Shown here piece by piece: positions 54,506 to 64,000 of a stretch of DNA of 64,000 nucleotides; positions within the stretch are counted from its first letter, which is position 1, and each line of letters starts with the position of its first letter. The position numbers were made by a program, and so were the translations under genes. Source of the DNA: JAICJJ01 sp039809985 (GTDB lineage Bacteria > Chloroflexota > Chloroflexia > Thermomicrobiales > UBA6265); assembly GCA_039809985.1 (NCBI GenBank), contig JBDHWC010000005.1:7689-71688 (forward strand). The letters run 5' to 3'. Under the pieces are notes generated by a model, which was given only the letters and a program-made list of their open reading frames with translations, did no database searches and was not told the DNA's origin.

Positions 54506-56161
54506 TCAGACGAGGGAGCCCGGCCCTTTCACCCAGCGCCCGGGCAGCGCGTCGGTGTGCGTGCCGTCGCGCAGGACGCGACCGCCGTTGACCCAGACGT
54601 CGCGGATGCCCTCCGAGAGCTGGTGCGGGTCGGCGAAGGTGGCGCGGTCGCCGACCGTCGCCGGGTCGAAGACGACCACGTCGGCGAGCAGCCCCGCGCG
54701 CAGCTGGCCGCGGTCGCGCAGGCCGAGCCGGTCGGCCACCGCCGACGACATCTTCCGCACCGCGTCCTCCAGCGGCAGCACCCCCTCCTCCCGCACGTAC
54801 CTGCCGAGCACCCGCGGGTAGGTGCCGAAGGCGCGCGGGTGGAGGAAGCCGCCGCGGGTCATCCGCTCCGGGTCGACGCCGCCGGCGTCGGTCGAGAACT
54901 TGACCCACGGCAGCCGCATCTGGCGGCGCAGGTTCTCCTCGCTCATCGACTGGTAGAAGCAGAAGATGTTCTGCTGCTCGGCGTCGAGCAGGCGGAGGAC
55001 GGTGTCGGGCCATTCCTCGCCGCGCTCGGCCGCGACCTCGTGCAGGCGACGTCCGACGTAGCCTTGGTGCTCCGGCCGCTCCAATCCGGCGAGGACGACG
55101 TGGTCCGGCCCGTCGTTGAGCGCGAGGCTCTCCCACTCGTCAGAGGGGGTGACCATCGCCTCGCGGATGAGGGCCCGGGTGGCGGGGTCGCGCAGGTTGT
55201 CCCAGAGCTTGCCGTCGGCCTCGGCCCACGGCGGCAGGCAGGAGGCAACGCCGGTGCCGGAGGCGACGTAGGGGTACATGTCGGCGGTGACGTCGAGGCC
55301 GTCGGCCCGCGCCGCCTCGACCCGGCGGATCACCTCGGCCATCAGCGGGTGGTTGGCGGCCCCGGCCGCCTTCAGATGGTAGATCTCGGTGACGACGCCG
55401 GTGCGGCGGGCGATCGCGAGCGTCTCGTCGAGCGCCTCGAGGATGCGCGCCTCCTCCGAGCGCATGTGGGTGACGTGGATGCCGTGCCAGCGGGCGACCA
55501 CCTCGCAGAGGGCGACCAGTTCCTCGGTGCCGGCGTAGGAGCCGGGCGGGTAGATGAGGGCCGAGGCGAGGCCGAACGCGCCGTCGCGCATCGCCTCCTC
55601 GACGACGCTTCGCATCGTCGCCAGTTCGTCCGGGCCGGGCTCGCCGAGGGCGTAGCCCATCGCGTACTCGCGGACCGTGCCCTGTCCGACGAACGAGCCG
55701 ACGTTGATCGAGACGCCGCGCCGCTCGAGGTCGGCAAGCCAGTCGCCGAAGCGGTGCCACGTCCGGCCGAGGCGGTCCCACTCGTCGAAGTCCGGCCCGA
55801 TCTTCTGGCGGTCCTCCGGCGGAAAAGGGTGGGCGATCCGGCCGCCGAACGGGGCCGGTGTCCATGCCTCGCCCATGATGTCGGTGGTGACACCCTGGGT
55901 CACCTTCGACAGCGCCCGCCGGTCGGAGAGGAACGGCTCGATCGAGTGCGACTGGATGTCGATGAAGCCGGGGGCGACCACCATGCCCGTGGCGTCGACC
56001 GTCTCCGCCGCTTGCGCCGGGGACGCGACCCCGGGCGGCAGCACCGCCGCCACTCGGTCGCCCGTCAGCGCGACGTCGCCGCGGAACCAAGGGTTGCCCG
56101 TGCCGTCGACCACCCGCCCGCCGCGGATCAGGACGTCCCACTGCTCGCCCGCGATCGCCAC
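54506..56161 (-). CDS. N-acyl-D-amino-acid deacylase-type amidohydrolase
   Basis: 551 residues. Amidohydrolase fold of the D-aminoacylase group: DVLIRGGRVVDGTGNPWFRGDVALTGDRVAAV, VAPGFIDIQSHS, GEAWTP, HVTHMRSEE, FSTDAGG with the catalytic Asp, and the C-terminal AGLLADVVVFDPATV. The first metal motif is QSHS rather than the HxH of classical members, so one metal ligand may be missing or shifted. Such enzymes cleave N-acyl-D-amino acids; the true substrate is unknown. The GTG at 56161 is chosen because GGGAGGC sits 5 bases upstream. Divergent from the S9 peptidase. Confidence 0.87.
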   Translation of the reverse strand: MAIAGEQWDVLIRGGRVVDGTGNPWFRGDVALTGDRVAAVLPPGVASPAQAAETVDATGMVVAPGFIDIQSHSIEPFLSDRRALSKVTQGVTTDIMGEAWTPAPFGGRIAHPFPPEDRQKIGPDFDEWDRLGRTWHRFGDWLADLERRGVSINVGSFVGQGTVREYAMGYALGEPGPDELATMRSVVEEAMRDGAFGLASALIYPPGSYAGTEELVALCEVVARWHGIHVTHMRSEEARILEALDETLAIARRTGVVTEIYHLKAAGAANHPLMAEVIRRVEAARADGLDVTADMYPYVASGTGVASCLPPWAEADGKLWDNLRDPATRALIREAMVTPSDEWESLALNDGPDHVVLAGLERPEHQGYVGRRLHEVAAERGEEWPDTVLRLLDAEQQNIFCFYQSMSEENLRRQMRLPWVKFSTDAGGVDPERMTRGGFLHPRAFGTYPRVLGRYVREEGVLPLEDAVRKMSSAVADRLGLRDRGQLRAGLLADVVVFDPATVGDRATFADPHQLSEGIRDVWVNGGRVLRDGTHTDALPGRWVKGPGSLV

Positions 56162-56284
56162 CTTCGCCTCCCGCCAACTGCGCCGTTCCGTCGGTGGGGG
56201 ACTGTCGCAAACCGGGCGCGGGGCGGTCAATCGCGGTCAGGGTTACGATGCGCCGCGGCTGAGGGGCCAACGGAGGGGAAATTG

Positions 56285-58267
56285 ATGACTGACGACCTTG
56301 TCGCGGAGGCGGGTGCCGCGGCGGCGCGGTTCGCGCCGCCCGATCTGTTGAAGCAGGCGATGATCCAAGACCTCGCGGTCGACCCGACGGGGTCGTTCGC
56401 GGTCTACAGCCGCCGGGTGATCGAGGACGGCAAGTACCGGTCGCGCCTCTGGCGGGTGAGTCTCGGCGGCGGCGAGCCGACGCCCCTGACCCGGGCGGAC
56501 GCGAACGACTCCGCGCCGCGCATCTCCCCCGATGGCGTGAGCCTGCTTTTCCTCTCCGACCGCGACGGGCGCAACCGGGCGTGGGTGCTGCCGCTCGCCG
56601 GCGGCGAGGCGCGACCGGCGGTCGAGGTCGCCGGCCAGACCTCCGCGGCGGAGTGGTCGCCGGACGGTGCGCGCGTGTTGCTGCTGGCCGAGAGCGGGGT
56701 CGACCGCCTGATCGTCGGCTCGCGCGAGGACCCGGTGGCGCGGCGGATCACCGACTTCGCGTGGCGGTGGGACGGCCACGGCTACGTCGACCAGCAGCAG
56801 AGTCTGTGGGTGGCCGACCTCGGCGGCGCGGCGCGTCGGCTGACGCCTCCGGAGGTCAACGTTGCCAGCGCCCAGTGGATGCCGGACGGCCGGCAGGTCG
56901 CGTTCGTCGCCGACCTCGAACCGGACGCGGGCATGCACCCGCTGGTCGGGAGGGCGCGCGTCTGGTCGGTCGCTGCGGACGGCCCGGAGGGCGAGCCGGT
57001 GCCGGAGCCGGTCGCGGCCCTGCCGGGCGGCGTCGAGCGGATCGCGTGGTCGCCGACCGGCCGGCTCGCCCTGATCGGGTCTGCGGTCGAGCGCGGGCCG
57101 AGTTGGGCGCCGCAGCGGCTCTGGGTGGTCGACGGCGGCCTGCCGCGGCTGCTGGGAGCCGATCTCGACCTCCCGGTCTGCAACACGACGTTCGGGGACT
57201 TGGTCGACCCCCGCTCGTCGCTCGCGCTGGCGTGGCTGGACGACGCGTCCGTCGTCGCCTTGGTCGGGCGGGAGGGGTGCGCCCTGCCGTACCGCTTCGA
57301 CGCGGACGACGGGTCCGCGCCTGCGCCACTGGTCGAGGGGGAACTGGTCTGCTCGGCGCTCGCCTGCGGCGGCGGCCCGGTGGCGGTGGTCGCCTCCGAC
57401 CGGGGGCGGCCGGCCGAGGTCGGCTTGGTCGAGGACGGGGCCGTGCGGTGGCTGACGGGCCACGGGTCGGACTGGCTCGCGCCGTTCCGGCGCGACCCGG
57501 TGCGACACCGCGTGCCGCACCCGGACGGCCACGCGATCGACGTCTGGGTGGTGCCGGCGACCGGCATCGACGGACCTGCGCCGGCGGTGATCCAGATTCA
57601 CGGCGGCCCGCACGCAAGCCACGGGCCGACGCCGTGGCTGGAGATGCTCGCCCTCGCCGATGTCGGAGTCACGGTGCTCTACCCGAACCCCCGCGGCTCG
57701 ACCGGCTACGGGACCGAGTTCGCGAAGGCGATCCACGGCGACTGGGGTGGCCCTGACGCCGACGACCACCGGCGGGTGGCGGCGTGGGCGGTGGAGACCG
57801 GGATCGCGGCCCCCGGCCGGATCGGTGTGCTCGGGCTCTCCGGCGGCGGCTTCATGGTCAACTGGCTGCTCGGACACCACCCCGGGGAGTTCCGGGCGGG
57901 GGTCAGCGAGAACCCGGTGACCGACCTCGTCAGCGAGTACGGCGCGTCCGACCTGACCGCCTACTCCGACGACCGGTTCATCGGCGTCGGCCGATTGCCG
58001 GAGGACCTGCCGGCCTTCCTCCGCCACTCGCCGTACACGCAGATCCACCGAAACGAGGCCCCGCTGCTCCTCCTGCAGTGCGAGGACGACCTCCGTTGCC
58101 CGCCGGTGCACAGCGATCTCGTCTTCGCGATCCTGCGCTCGCGCGGGCGGCCGGTCGAGATGGTTCGGTACCCGGGCGAGTCGCACTACATGGTCGGGAT
58201 CGGCCGGCCCGACCGGCGAGTCGACCGGATCGGGCGGATCGTTGACTGGTTCGTGCGCTACTTGTGA
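56285..58267 (+). CDS. S9-family (prolyl oligopeptidase-like) serine peptidase
   Basis: 660 residues. N-terminal beta-propeller with WD40/TolB-like blades (SAPRISPDGVSLLFLSDRDGRN; AAEWSPDGARVLLL; SAQWMPDGRQVAFV), then an alpha/beta-hydrolase: IQIHGGPHASHG, the Ser in LGLSGGGFMVNWLLG, the Asp in LLQCEDDLRCP and the His in YPGESHYM. The best fit is acylaminoacyl peptidase or dipeptidyl-peptidase-type S9C. No signal peptide, so cytosolic. GGAGGGG lies 6-7 bases before the ATG. It may work with the divergent D-aminoacylase on acylated peptides. Confidence 0.93.
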   Translation: MTDDLVAEAGAAAARFAPPDLLKQAMIQDLAVDPTGSFAVYSRRVIEDGKYRSRLWRVSLGGGEPTPLTRADANDSAPRISPDGVSLLFLSDRDGRNRAWVLPLAGGEARPAVEVAGQTSAAEWSPDGARVLLLAESGVDRLIVGSREDPVARRITDFAWRWDGHGYVDQQQSLWVADLGGAARRLTPPEVNVASAQWMPDGRQVAFVADLEPDAGMHPLVGRARVWSVAADGPEGEPVPEPVAALPGGVERIAWSPTGRLALIGSAVERGPSWAPQRLWVVDGGLPRLLGADLDLPVCNTTFGDLVDPRSSLALAWLDDASVVALVGREGCALPYRFDADDGSAPAPLVEGELVCSALACGGGPVAVVASDRGRPAEVGLVEDGAVRWLTGHGSDWLAPFRRDPVRHRVPHPDGHAIDVWVVPATGIDGPAPAVIQIHGGPHASHGPTPWLEMLALADVGVTVLYPNPRGSTGYGTEFAKAIHGDWGGPDADDHRRVAAWAVETGIAAPGRIGVLGLSGGGFMVNWLLGHHPGEFRAGVSENPVTDLVSEYGASDLTAYSDDRFIGVGRLPEDLPAFLRHSPYTQIHRNEAPLLLLQCEDDLRCPPVHSDLVFAILRSRGRPVEMVRYPGESHYMVGIGRPDRRVDRIGRIVDWFVRYL

Positions 58268-58278
58268 GCCGGCGCGAC

Positions 58279-58306
58279 GGAGCCCCGGCCGTGCGGCCGG
58301 GGCTCC
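58279..58306. terminator. Bidirectional hairpin between the S9 peptidase and acs
   Basis: A 12-bp perfect GC stem (58279-58290 with 58295-58306), loop GTGC, followed by TTGGTTG. It starts 11 bases after the peptidase stop. Confidence 0.7.
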
Positions 58307-58339
58307 TTGGTTGATCGGGGCAGGGCGAGAGGTTCGAGC

Positions 58340-60322
<1,983 letters not shown>

Positions 60323-60447
60323 GCCTCGTCCTCGTCGGCGGCGGCCGCTCGTTGGTGCCGGGCCGGTCCGGGCCGGGCGCGAACGACCGGAACTGATGGT
60401 CGGAGTATATCGCCGCCGCGCCGCCGGCCGGTGTCGCCGGCACCGCC

Positions 60448-60476
60448 TTGACTACCTAGGGGGGGTAGGGTACGAT
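60448..60476 (+). promoter_or_regulatory. Promoter with embedded pseudo-palindromic operator of the sulfur operon
   Basis: TTGACT (60448-60453), exactly 17 bases, TACGAT (60471-60476). The spacer and edges contain TACCTA (60453-60458), seven G (60459-60465) and TAGGGTA (60466-60472), an inverted repeat around a G tract. CsoR-family repressors bind G/C-tract pseudo-palindromes overlapping their own promoters, so this is the likely operator of the adjacent regulator. The expected start falls at about 60482. Confidence 0.65.
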
Positions 60477-60516
60477 TCGGGTGTTCACGTTCATGTGTCC
60501 GCGTTGCGAGGAACCC

Positions 60517-60801
60517 ATGCCGAGTGTCAGCAACCTGAGCCAGGCCGAGCGGGACGAGATGGTCGACCGCCTGAAGAAGATCGAGGGGCAGGCCCGCGGC
60601 ATCCAGCGGATGTTCGAGGAGGGGCGCGACTGCCTCGACGTGATCCACCAGGTCGCCGCGGTGCGGGCGGCGGTGAACGCGCTGAACGGCGAGTTGCTCG
60701 AGGCGTTCGCGCTCCGCTGCCTGCTCCACCCGGAGGAGTTCGACGCGCCGCAGGAGGCCGTTGGGCAGGCGGTCCGGGCGATGGTGCGGGGAACTCGCTA
60801 G
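60517..60801 (+). CDS. CsoR-family repressor, CstR-like persulfide sensor candidate
   Basis: 94 residues, all-helical DUF156/CsoR fold (MVDRLKKIEGQARGIQRMFEEG). Cys39 and Cys68 are kept with the 29-residue spacing of the family. The His four residues before the second Cys, a copper ligand in CsoR, is Phe64 here. This C-x-C pattern is that of CstR, which senses persulfides by di-/trisulfide formation. The ATG at 60517 is preferred: GAGGA lies 6 bases upstream, while a GTG at 60481 would fall at the predicted transcription start. Downstream persulfide genes support the call. Confidence 0.85.
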   Translation: MPSVSNLSQAERDEMVDRLKKIEGQARGIQRMFEEGRDCLDVIHQVAAVRAAVNALNGELLEAFALRCLLHPEEFDAPQEAVGQAVRAMVRGTR

Positions 60802-60920
60802 AAGCCGTCCGCGCGACTGGGAGGTCGGCGCGGGCCGCTCGGCGCTGCCGAACGAGGGGCCACGGCCGCCAATCCCGTGGGAGTCGCACAAGGACGCCAG
60901 CCGACCAAGGAGACTGCCTC

Positions 60921-62336
60921 ATGATCGTCGACCGTGTTTACACGCCGGGCTTGGCGCAGGTCGCCTACCTCGTCGCGGACGAGGCGGCGGGCGAGGCCGC
61001 GGTGATCGACCCCCGCCGCGACATCGACGTCTACCTCGACTGGGCGGCGGAACGGGGGCTGCGGATCGTCGCGATCCTCGAGACGCACGTCCACGCCGAC
61101 TTCGTCAGCGGGGCGCGAGACCTCGCCGCCGCCACGGGGGCGGACGTCTACGCCGGCCGAATCGGCCGGACCGCCTTCCCGCACGTTGCGCTCGACGACG
61201 GCGACGAAATCCGGGTCGGCGACCTGACCCTGCGCGCTTTCTGGACCCCGGGCCACACCCCGGAGCACATGAGCTACCTGCTGCTCGACCCGGCACAGGG
61301 CCCGGACCCGCTGGCCCTCTTCTCCGGCGACGCGCTGTTCGTCGGCGAGATCGGGCGGCCGGACCTGCTCGGCGCGGGCGAACTGGAGGCACTGGCGGAG
61401 CAGCTGCACACGACCGTCAGCACGCGTCTCTCGGCCCTGCCCGACGCGGTGACGGTCTACCCGGGGCACACCGCAGGCTCGCCGTGCGGCAAGAAGATCG
61501 GCGACGCGCCGACGACGACGATTGGGCAGGAGCGGCGGACCAACTACGCCTTCCGGCCGGAAACCGTCGCCACCGCGGCTCGCTTCGCCGAGACGGTGAT
61601 GGCCGGGATGCCGCAGCCGCCGGCGTACTACCCGACGATGAAACGGGTGAACAAGGACGGGCCGACGGCGCTGGCCGGACTGGCGGACGGCGGCCCGCTC
61701 GCGCCGGCCGAGGTCGCGGCCCTGCAGGCGGCCGGGGCGCTGGTGATCGACGCCCGCAGTCCCGAGGCGTTCGCTGCCGGACACGTGCCGGGCTCGGCCT
61801 TCGCCGAGCTCGGGCCGAGCTTCGCGATCTGGGCCGGCTGGCTGACGCCGTACGACCGGGACGTAGTGCTGGTCGTCGACGACCCGGCGCAGTACGCCGC
61901 GGCCCGCACCGACCTCCGGCGGATCGGGGTCGACCGGGTCGTTGGCCATCTCGCGGGCGGGGTGGCGGCGTGGCGGGCGTCGGGCCGGCCGTTGGCGACG
62001 GTGGGGACGATGAGCGTCGGCGACCTCGCCGGCGAACTGGCGCGGCCGGGCAACGACTTGGCGGTGCTCGACGTGCGCGACCGCAGCGAGTGGGAGCAGG
62101 GGCACCTTCCCGGCGCGTCCCACTGGTTCGCGGGGGAGATCGCCCAAGGCCGGCTGCCGATCCTGCCGTCGGGAGCGAGGGTGGCGCTGATCTGCGGCAG
62201 TGGGTACCGGTCGATGGTGGCGGCCAGTCTGCTGCGGGCGGCGGGCGCGCCCGACGTGGTCGGGGTGCTCGGCGGCATGAATGCTTGGGAGGCGTCGGGT
62301 CTGCCGGTCGAGCGGCCCGAGGCGGTCCGGTTGTGA
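60921..62336 (+). CDS. Persulfide dioxygenase - rhodanese fusion (CstB-like)
   Basis: 471 residues. Residues 1-240 are an ETHE1-type metallo-beta-lactamase domain with Fe ligands in THVHADFVSG and the PGHTPEHM and FSGDALFVG segments. A first rhodanese-like domain (about 270-355) lacks the active Cys, reading VVLVVDDPAQ. A second (about 370-465) keeps it in LICGSGYRS. In CstB the same order oxidises low-molecular-weight persulfides and releases thiosulfate or sulfite. AAGGAGA lies 8 bases before the ATG. First enzyme gene of the operon, 119 bases after the regulator. Confidence 0.9.
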   Translation: MIVDRVYTPGLAQVAYLVADEAAGEAAVIDPRRDIDVYLDWAAERGLRIVAILETHVHADFVSGARDLAAATGADVYAGRIGRTAFPHVALDDGDEIRVGDLTLRAFWTPGHTPEHMSYLLLDPAQGPDPLALFSGDALFVGEIGRPDLLGAGELEALAEQLHTTVSTRLSALPDAVTVYPGHTAGSPCGKKIGDAPTTTIGQERRTNYAFRPETVATAARFAETVMAGMPQPPAYYPTMKRVNKDGPTALAGLADGGPLAPAEVAALQAAGALVIDARSPEAFAAGHVPGSAFAELGPSFAIWAGWLTPYDRDVVLVVDDPAQYAAARTDLRRIGVDRVVGHLAGGVAAWRASGRPLATVGTMSVGDLAGELARPGNDLAVLDVRDRSEWEQGHLPGASHWFAGEIAQGRLPILPSGARVALICGSGYRSMVAASLLRAAGAPDVVGVLGGMNAWEASGLPVERPEAVRL

Positions 62337-62404
62337 GGTCCGGCATGAGGGGACTGGGTGGTCGGGTGCGCGCCGCGTGGGCGGCGGCCCGCGCGGGGAG
62401 GGGC

Positions 62405-62731
62405 ATGGTGGAGACGACCGGCGTCGAGGAGTTGACGATCGCGCAGTACCTGAGCGAGCGCGACCGGCGCGACCTGCAACTGGTCGACGTGCGCGAGAAC
62501 GAGGAATGGCTCGACGGCCGGATCGCGGGGTCGATCCTGATCCCGCTGGGCGAGCTCGCCGTCCGGGTCGGGGAGCTCGACCCGGCGCGGCCCGTGGTCA
62601 CGGTCTGCCGCAGCGGTCGTCGCTCGCTCGTCGCGGCGGGCGCGTTGCAGGCGGCCGGTTTCGTCGAAGTCCGGAGTCTCGCCGGGGGGCTGCTGGAGTG
62701 GACCGCCGCCGGCCAGCCGGTCGAGTGGTAG
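62405..62731 (+). CDS. Single-domain rhodanese (thiosulfate/persulfide sulfurtransferase)
   Basis: 108 residues. Rhodanese fold with LQLVDVRENEEWLDGRIAG and an active loop CRSGRRS, so catalytically competent by sequence. It would move sulfane sulfur between persulfides, thiosulfate and sulfite next to the dioxygenase fusion. The ATG at 62405 has GGGGAGG directly upstream; an ATG 20 codons earlier (62345) is possible and would add a basic, non-conserved N-tail. It lies 4 bases before the exporter gene. Confidence 0.88.
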   Translation: MVETTGVEELTIAQYLSERDRRDLQLVDVRENEEWLDGRIAGSILIPLGELAVRVGELDPARPVVTVCRSGRRSLVAAGALQAAGFVEVRSLAGGLLEWTAAGQPVEW

Positions 62732-62735
62732 CGCG

Positions 62736-63515
62736 ATGGTGCTGGTGGCCGAGGCGGTCCTGTTCGGCACGCTGATCGGCTTGCTGCTCGGGCTCGTCGG
62801 CGGCGGCGGCTCGATCCTGACGGTGCCGATTCTCGTCTACGTGATCGGGGAGTCGGTCCACGCGGCAACGGCGACGTCGCTGGTGATCGTCGGCCTGACC
62901 GCGGCATTCGGGGCGATCACTCATTTTCGGGAGGACCGGGTCGACATCCCGGTGGCGATCGTCTTCGGCGCGTCCGGGATCGCCGGGGCATTCGCCGGCA
63001 CCTGGGCGAACGAGCGGGCCTCGGGGCCGCTGATCCTGCTCCTGTTCGGGGTGCTGATGCTGGTGGTCGCGGCCCGGATGATGGTCGGGCGGCGGCCGGC
63101 GCCGCGGCCCGGGTTCGACCGACAACCGGGCGACGGCTGGTCGGTGCCGCGCACGGTGCCGCTGGCCGGCGTGGTCGTCGGCGTGATGACCGGCTTCTTC
63201 GGGGTCGGCGGCGGTTTCCTGATCGTGCCGGCGCTGGTGCTGGCGCTCGGGCTGCCGATGAAACTGGCGGTTGGCACGTCGCTGGCGGTGATCGCGATCA
63301 ACTCGGCGGCGGGCGTGGCGGCCCACCTCGGGCGCGGCATCGACCTCGACCTGACGGTGGCGCTGCTGTTCGTGGCCGGCGGCTTCGTCGGGGCAACCGT
63401 CGGCGGGCGGATGGCGGGCCGGGTCGACGAGGCGCGGCTCTCCCGCGGCTTCGCGGTGCTGGTCGCGCTGGTCGGGGTCTACCTGATCGTGAAGAACGGG
63501 ATGCTGATCGCCTAG
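62736..63515 (+). CDS. TauE/SafE-family sulfite/anion exporter
   Basis: 259 residues, about eight membrane helices in two repeats. Each repeat holds the family glycine motif (GLLLGLVGGGGSILTVPIL and GVMTGFFGVGGGFLIVPAL). Family members export sulfite, sulfoacetate or take up related anions. In the Staphylococcus cst locus a TauE is thought to export sulfite made by CstB; its place 4 bases after the rhodanese gene fits this. The start at 62736 follows the rhodanese stop closely. Confidence 0.9.
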   Translation: MVLVAEAVLFGTLIGLLLGLVGGGGSILTVPILVYVIGESVHAATATSLVIVGLTAAFGAITHFREDRVDIPVAIVFGASGIAGAFAGTWANERASGPLILLLFGVLMLVVAARMMVGRRPAPRPGFDRQPGDGWSVPRTVPLAGVVVGVMTGFFGVGGGFLIVPALVLALGLPMKLAVGTSLAVIAINSAAGVAAHLGRGIDLDLTVALLFVAGGFVGATVGGRMAGRVDEARLSRGFAVLVALVGVYLIVKNGMLIA

Positions 63516-63546
63516 CGGAGGCGGCGGCGGAAACGAGGAGGCAATC

Positions 63547-63972
63547 ATGGGCACGCTCAGCATGGCGTCGGGACTCGGCACCTCGGTGGCTGGGCCACTC
63601 GACGAGGCGATCGCGCGGACCAAGGCCGCCCTGAAGGACCAGGGGTTCGGGGTGCTGACGGAGATCGACGTGCGCCAGACGCTGCACGACAAGCTCGGCG
63701 TCGACGTCGACCCGTACGTGATCCTCGGGGCGTGCAATCCGGGGCTGGCGCACCGCGCGCTGCAGGCCGAGCCGAGCGTCGGCCTGCTCCTTCCCTGCAA
63801 CGTGGTCGTCCGCGAAGTCGGGGGCCGGTCGGAGGTCGCGGCGGTCGACCCGGAGCAGATGCTCGGGATGTTCGGCGGCGACGCCGCGATCCGGGGCGTG
63901 GCCGCGGAGGCGTCGGCCGGGCTGCGGGCGGCGATCGCGGCGCTGGCCGCGAGCGAGGCGGGCACTGCCTGA
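63547..63972 (+). CDS. DUF302 protein
   Basis: 141 residues. The DUF302 core is FGVLTEIDVRQTLHDKLGVDVDPYVILGACNPGLAHRAL then SVGLLLPCNVVVRE, with two conserved Cys (in GACNPG and LLPCNV). The function is unknown, but members often sit by sulfur, heavy-metal or redox genes. AGGAGGCAATC leads the ATG at 63547. It is the last gene of the presumed sulfur operon in the window, 31 bases after the exporter. Confidence 0.88.
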   Translation: MGTLSMASGLGTSVAGPLDEAIARTKAALKDQGFGVLTEIDVRQTLHDKLGVDVDPYVILGACNPGLAHRALQAEPSVGLLLPCNVVVREVGGRSEVAAVDPEQMLGMFGGDAAIRGVAAEASAGLRAAIAALAASEAGTA

Positions 63973-64000
63973 GACCCGGGCCGCCGGGGCGCGGCGCCGG

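Noticed and set aside
53693..58267. A 1524-codon open frame through the repeat region
   Set aside because: It runs through the zinc-ribbon gene in another frame, the locus C repeats and the antisense of the amidohydrolase before entering the S9 peptidase; only the part from 56285 is real.
62345..62404. A 20-residue N-terminal extension of the single rhodanese
   Set aside because: Basic, low-complexity and with a weaker ribosome site than the ATG at 62405.

Overview
The window is about 70% GC bacterial DNA, densely packed with 56 protein-coding genes on both strands. I saw no rRNA, tRNA, CRISPR array, transposase or phage gene. The best guess for the source is a Chloroflexota bacterium of the Thermomicrobia/Sphaerobacter type. 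This rests on the GC content, the system II cytochrome c maturation operon, a GlmR/YvcK with an N-terminal membrane anchor, and two twin-arginine Cys-rich exported proteins with a shared N-terminal tag. It is an inference, not a match to a database. Recognisable promoters have TTGnnn -35 and TAGACT/TATACT-like -10 elements, i.e. an ordinary housekeeping sigma factor.

Layout. 1-6.1 kb: truncated purU, a zinc-ribbon/J-domain protein, a secreted protein, a polytopic membrane protein and the Ada alkylation response protein. 6.1-16.8 kb: a tightly overlapping minus-strand operon dxs-rsmG-DUF402-GT4-(GT-C)-(giant double GT-C), which joins isoprenoid precursor synthesis to membrane glycosylation. 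17-19 kb: a 30-Cys exported protein and an ornithine-cyclodeaminase-like enzyme. 19-21.5 kb: an orphan NuoE/NuoF-type NADH diaphorase pair. 21.5-27.8 kb: zinc-ribbon protein, bifunctional nuclease, lepB, tatA, secG, pgk, gap and glmR, so protein export and lower glycolysis lie side by side. 28.2-32.6 kb: a second Cys-rich exported protein and ccdA-resB-ccsA-resA for cytochrome c biogenesis. 32.7-35 kb: recO converging on trmD and a HAD hydrolase. 35.3-42.9 kb: aconitase, GMC oxidoreductase, Gfo/Idh dehydrogenase, aldehyde dehydrogenase and OsmC, which look like carbon catabolism and redox defence. 42.9-50.8 kb: mutM, HIT, yqeY, ybeY, cinA, a GNAT enzyme, proC and a DUF255 thioredoxin-like protein. 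51.2-53.2 kb: sucCD. 53.5-60.3 kb: a zinc-ribbon Gly/Tyr-repeat protein, a D-aminoacylase-type amidohydrolase, an S9 peptidase and acetyl-CoA synthetase. 60.4-64 kb: a regulated sulfur operon.

Two things stand out. (1) The right end (60.4-64 kb) reads as a persulfide/sulfide-detoxification operon of the cst type. It has a CsoR-family repressor with the two Cys but not the His of the copper sensors, a metallo-beta-lactamase/rhodanese fusion of the CstB persulfide dioxygenase type, a stand-alone rhodanese, a TauE-type sulfite exporter and a DUF302 protein. A pseudo-palindrome lies inside the promoter spacer. (2) Three intergenic regions (about 47.3-47.6, 50.85-51.16 and 54.05-54.44 kb) carry tandem and inverted copies of one roughly 110-140 bp, two-hairpin, non-coding repeat.

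Other oddities are a 1469-residue fusion of two GT-C modules, a GT4 gene whose conserved N-terminus has no usable start codon, a YbeY with its third metal-binding His replaced by Asp, and a HAD hydrolase lacking the second motif-I Asp.
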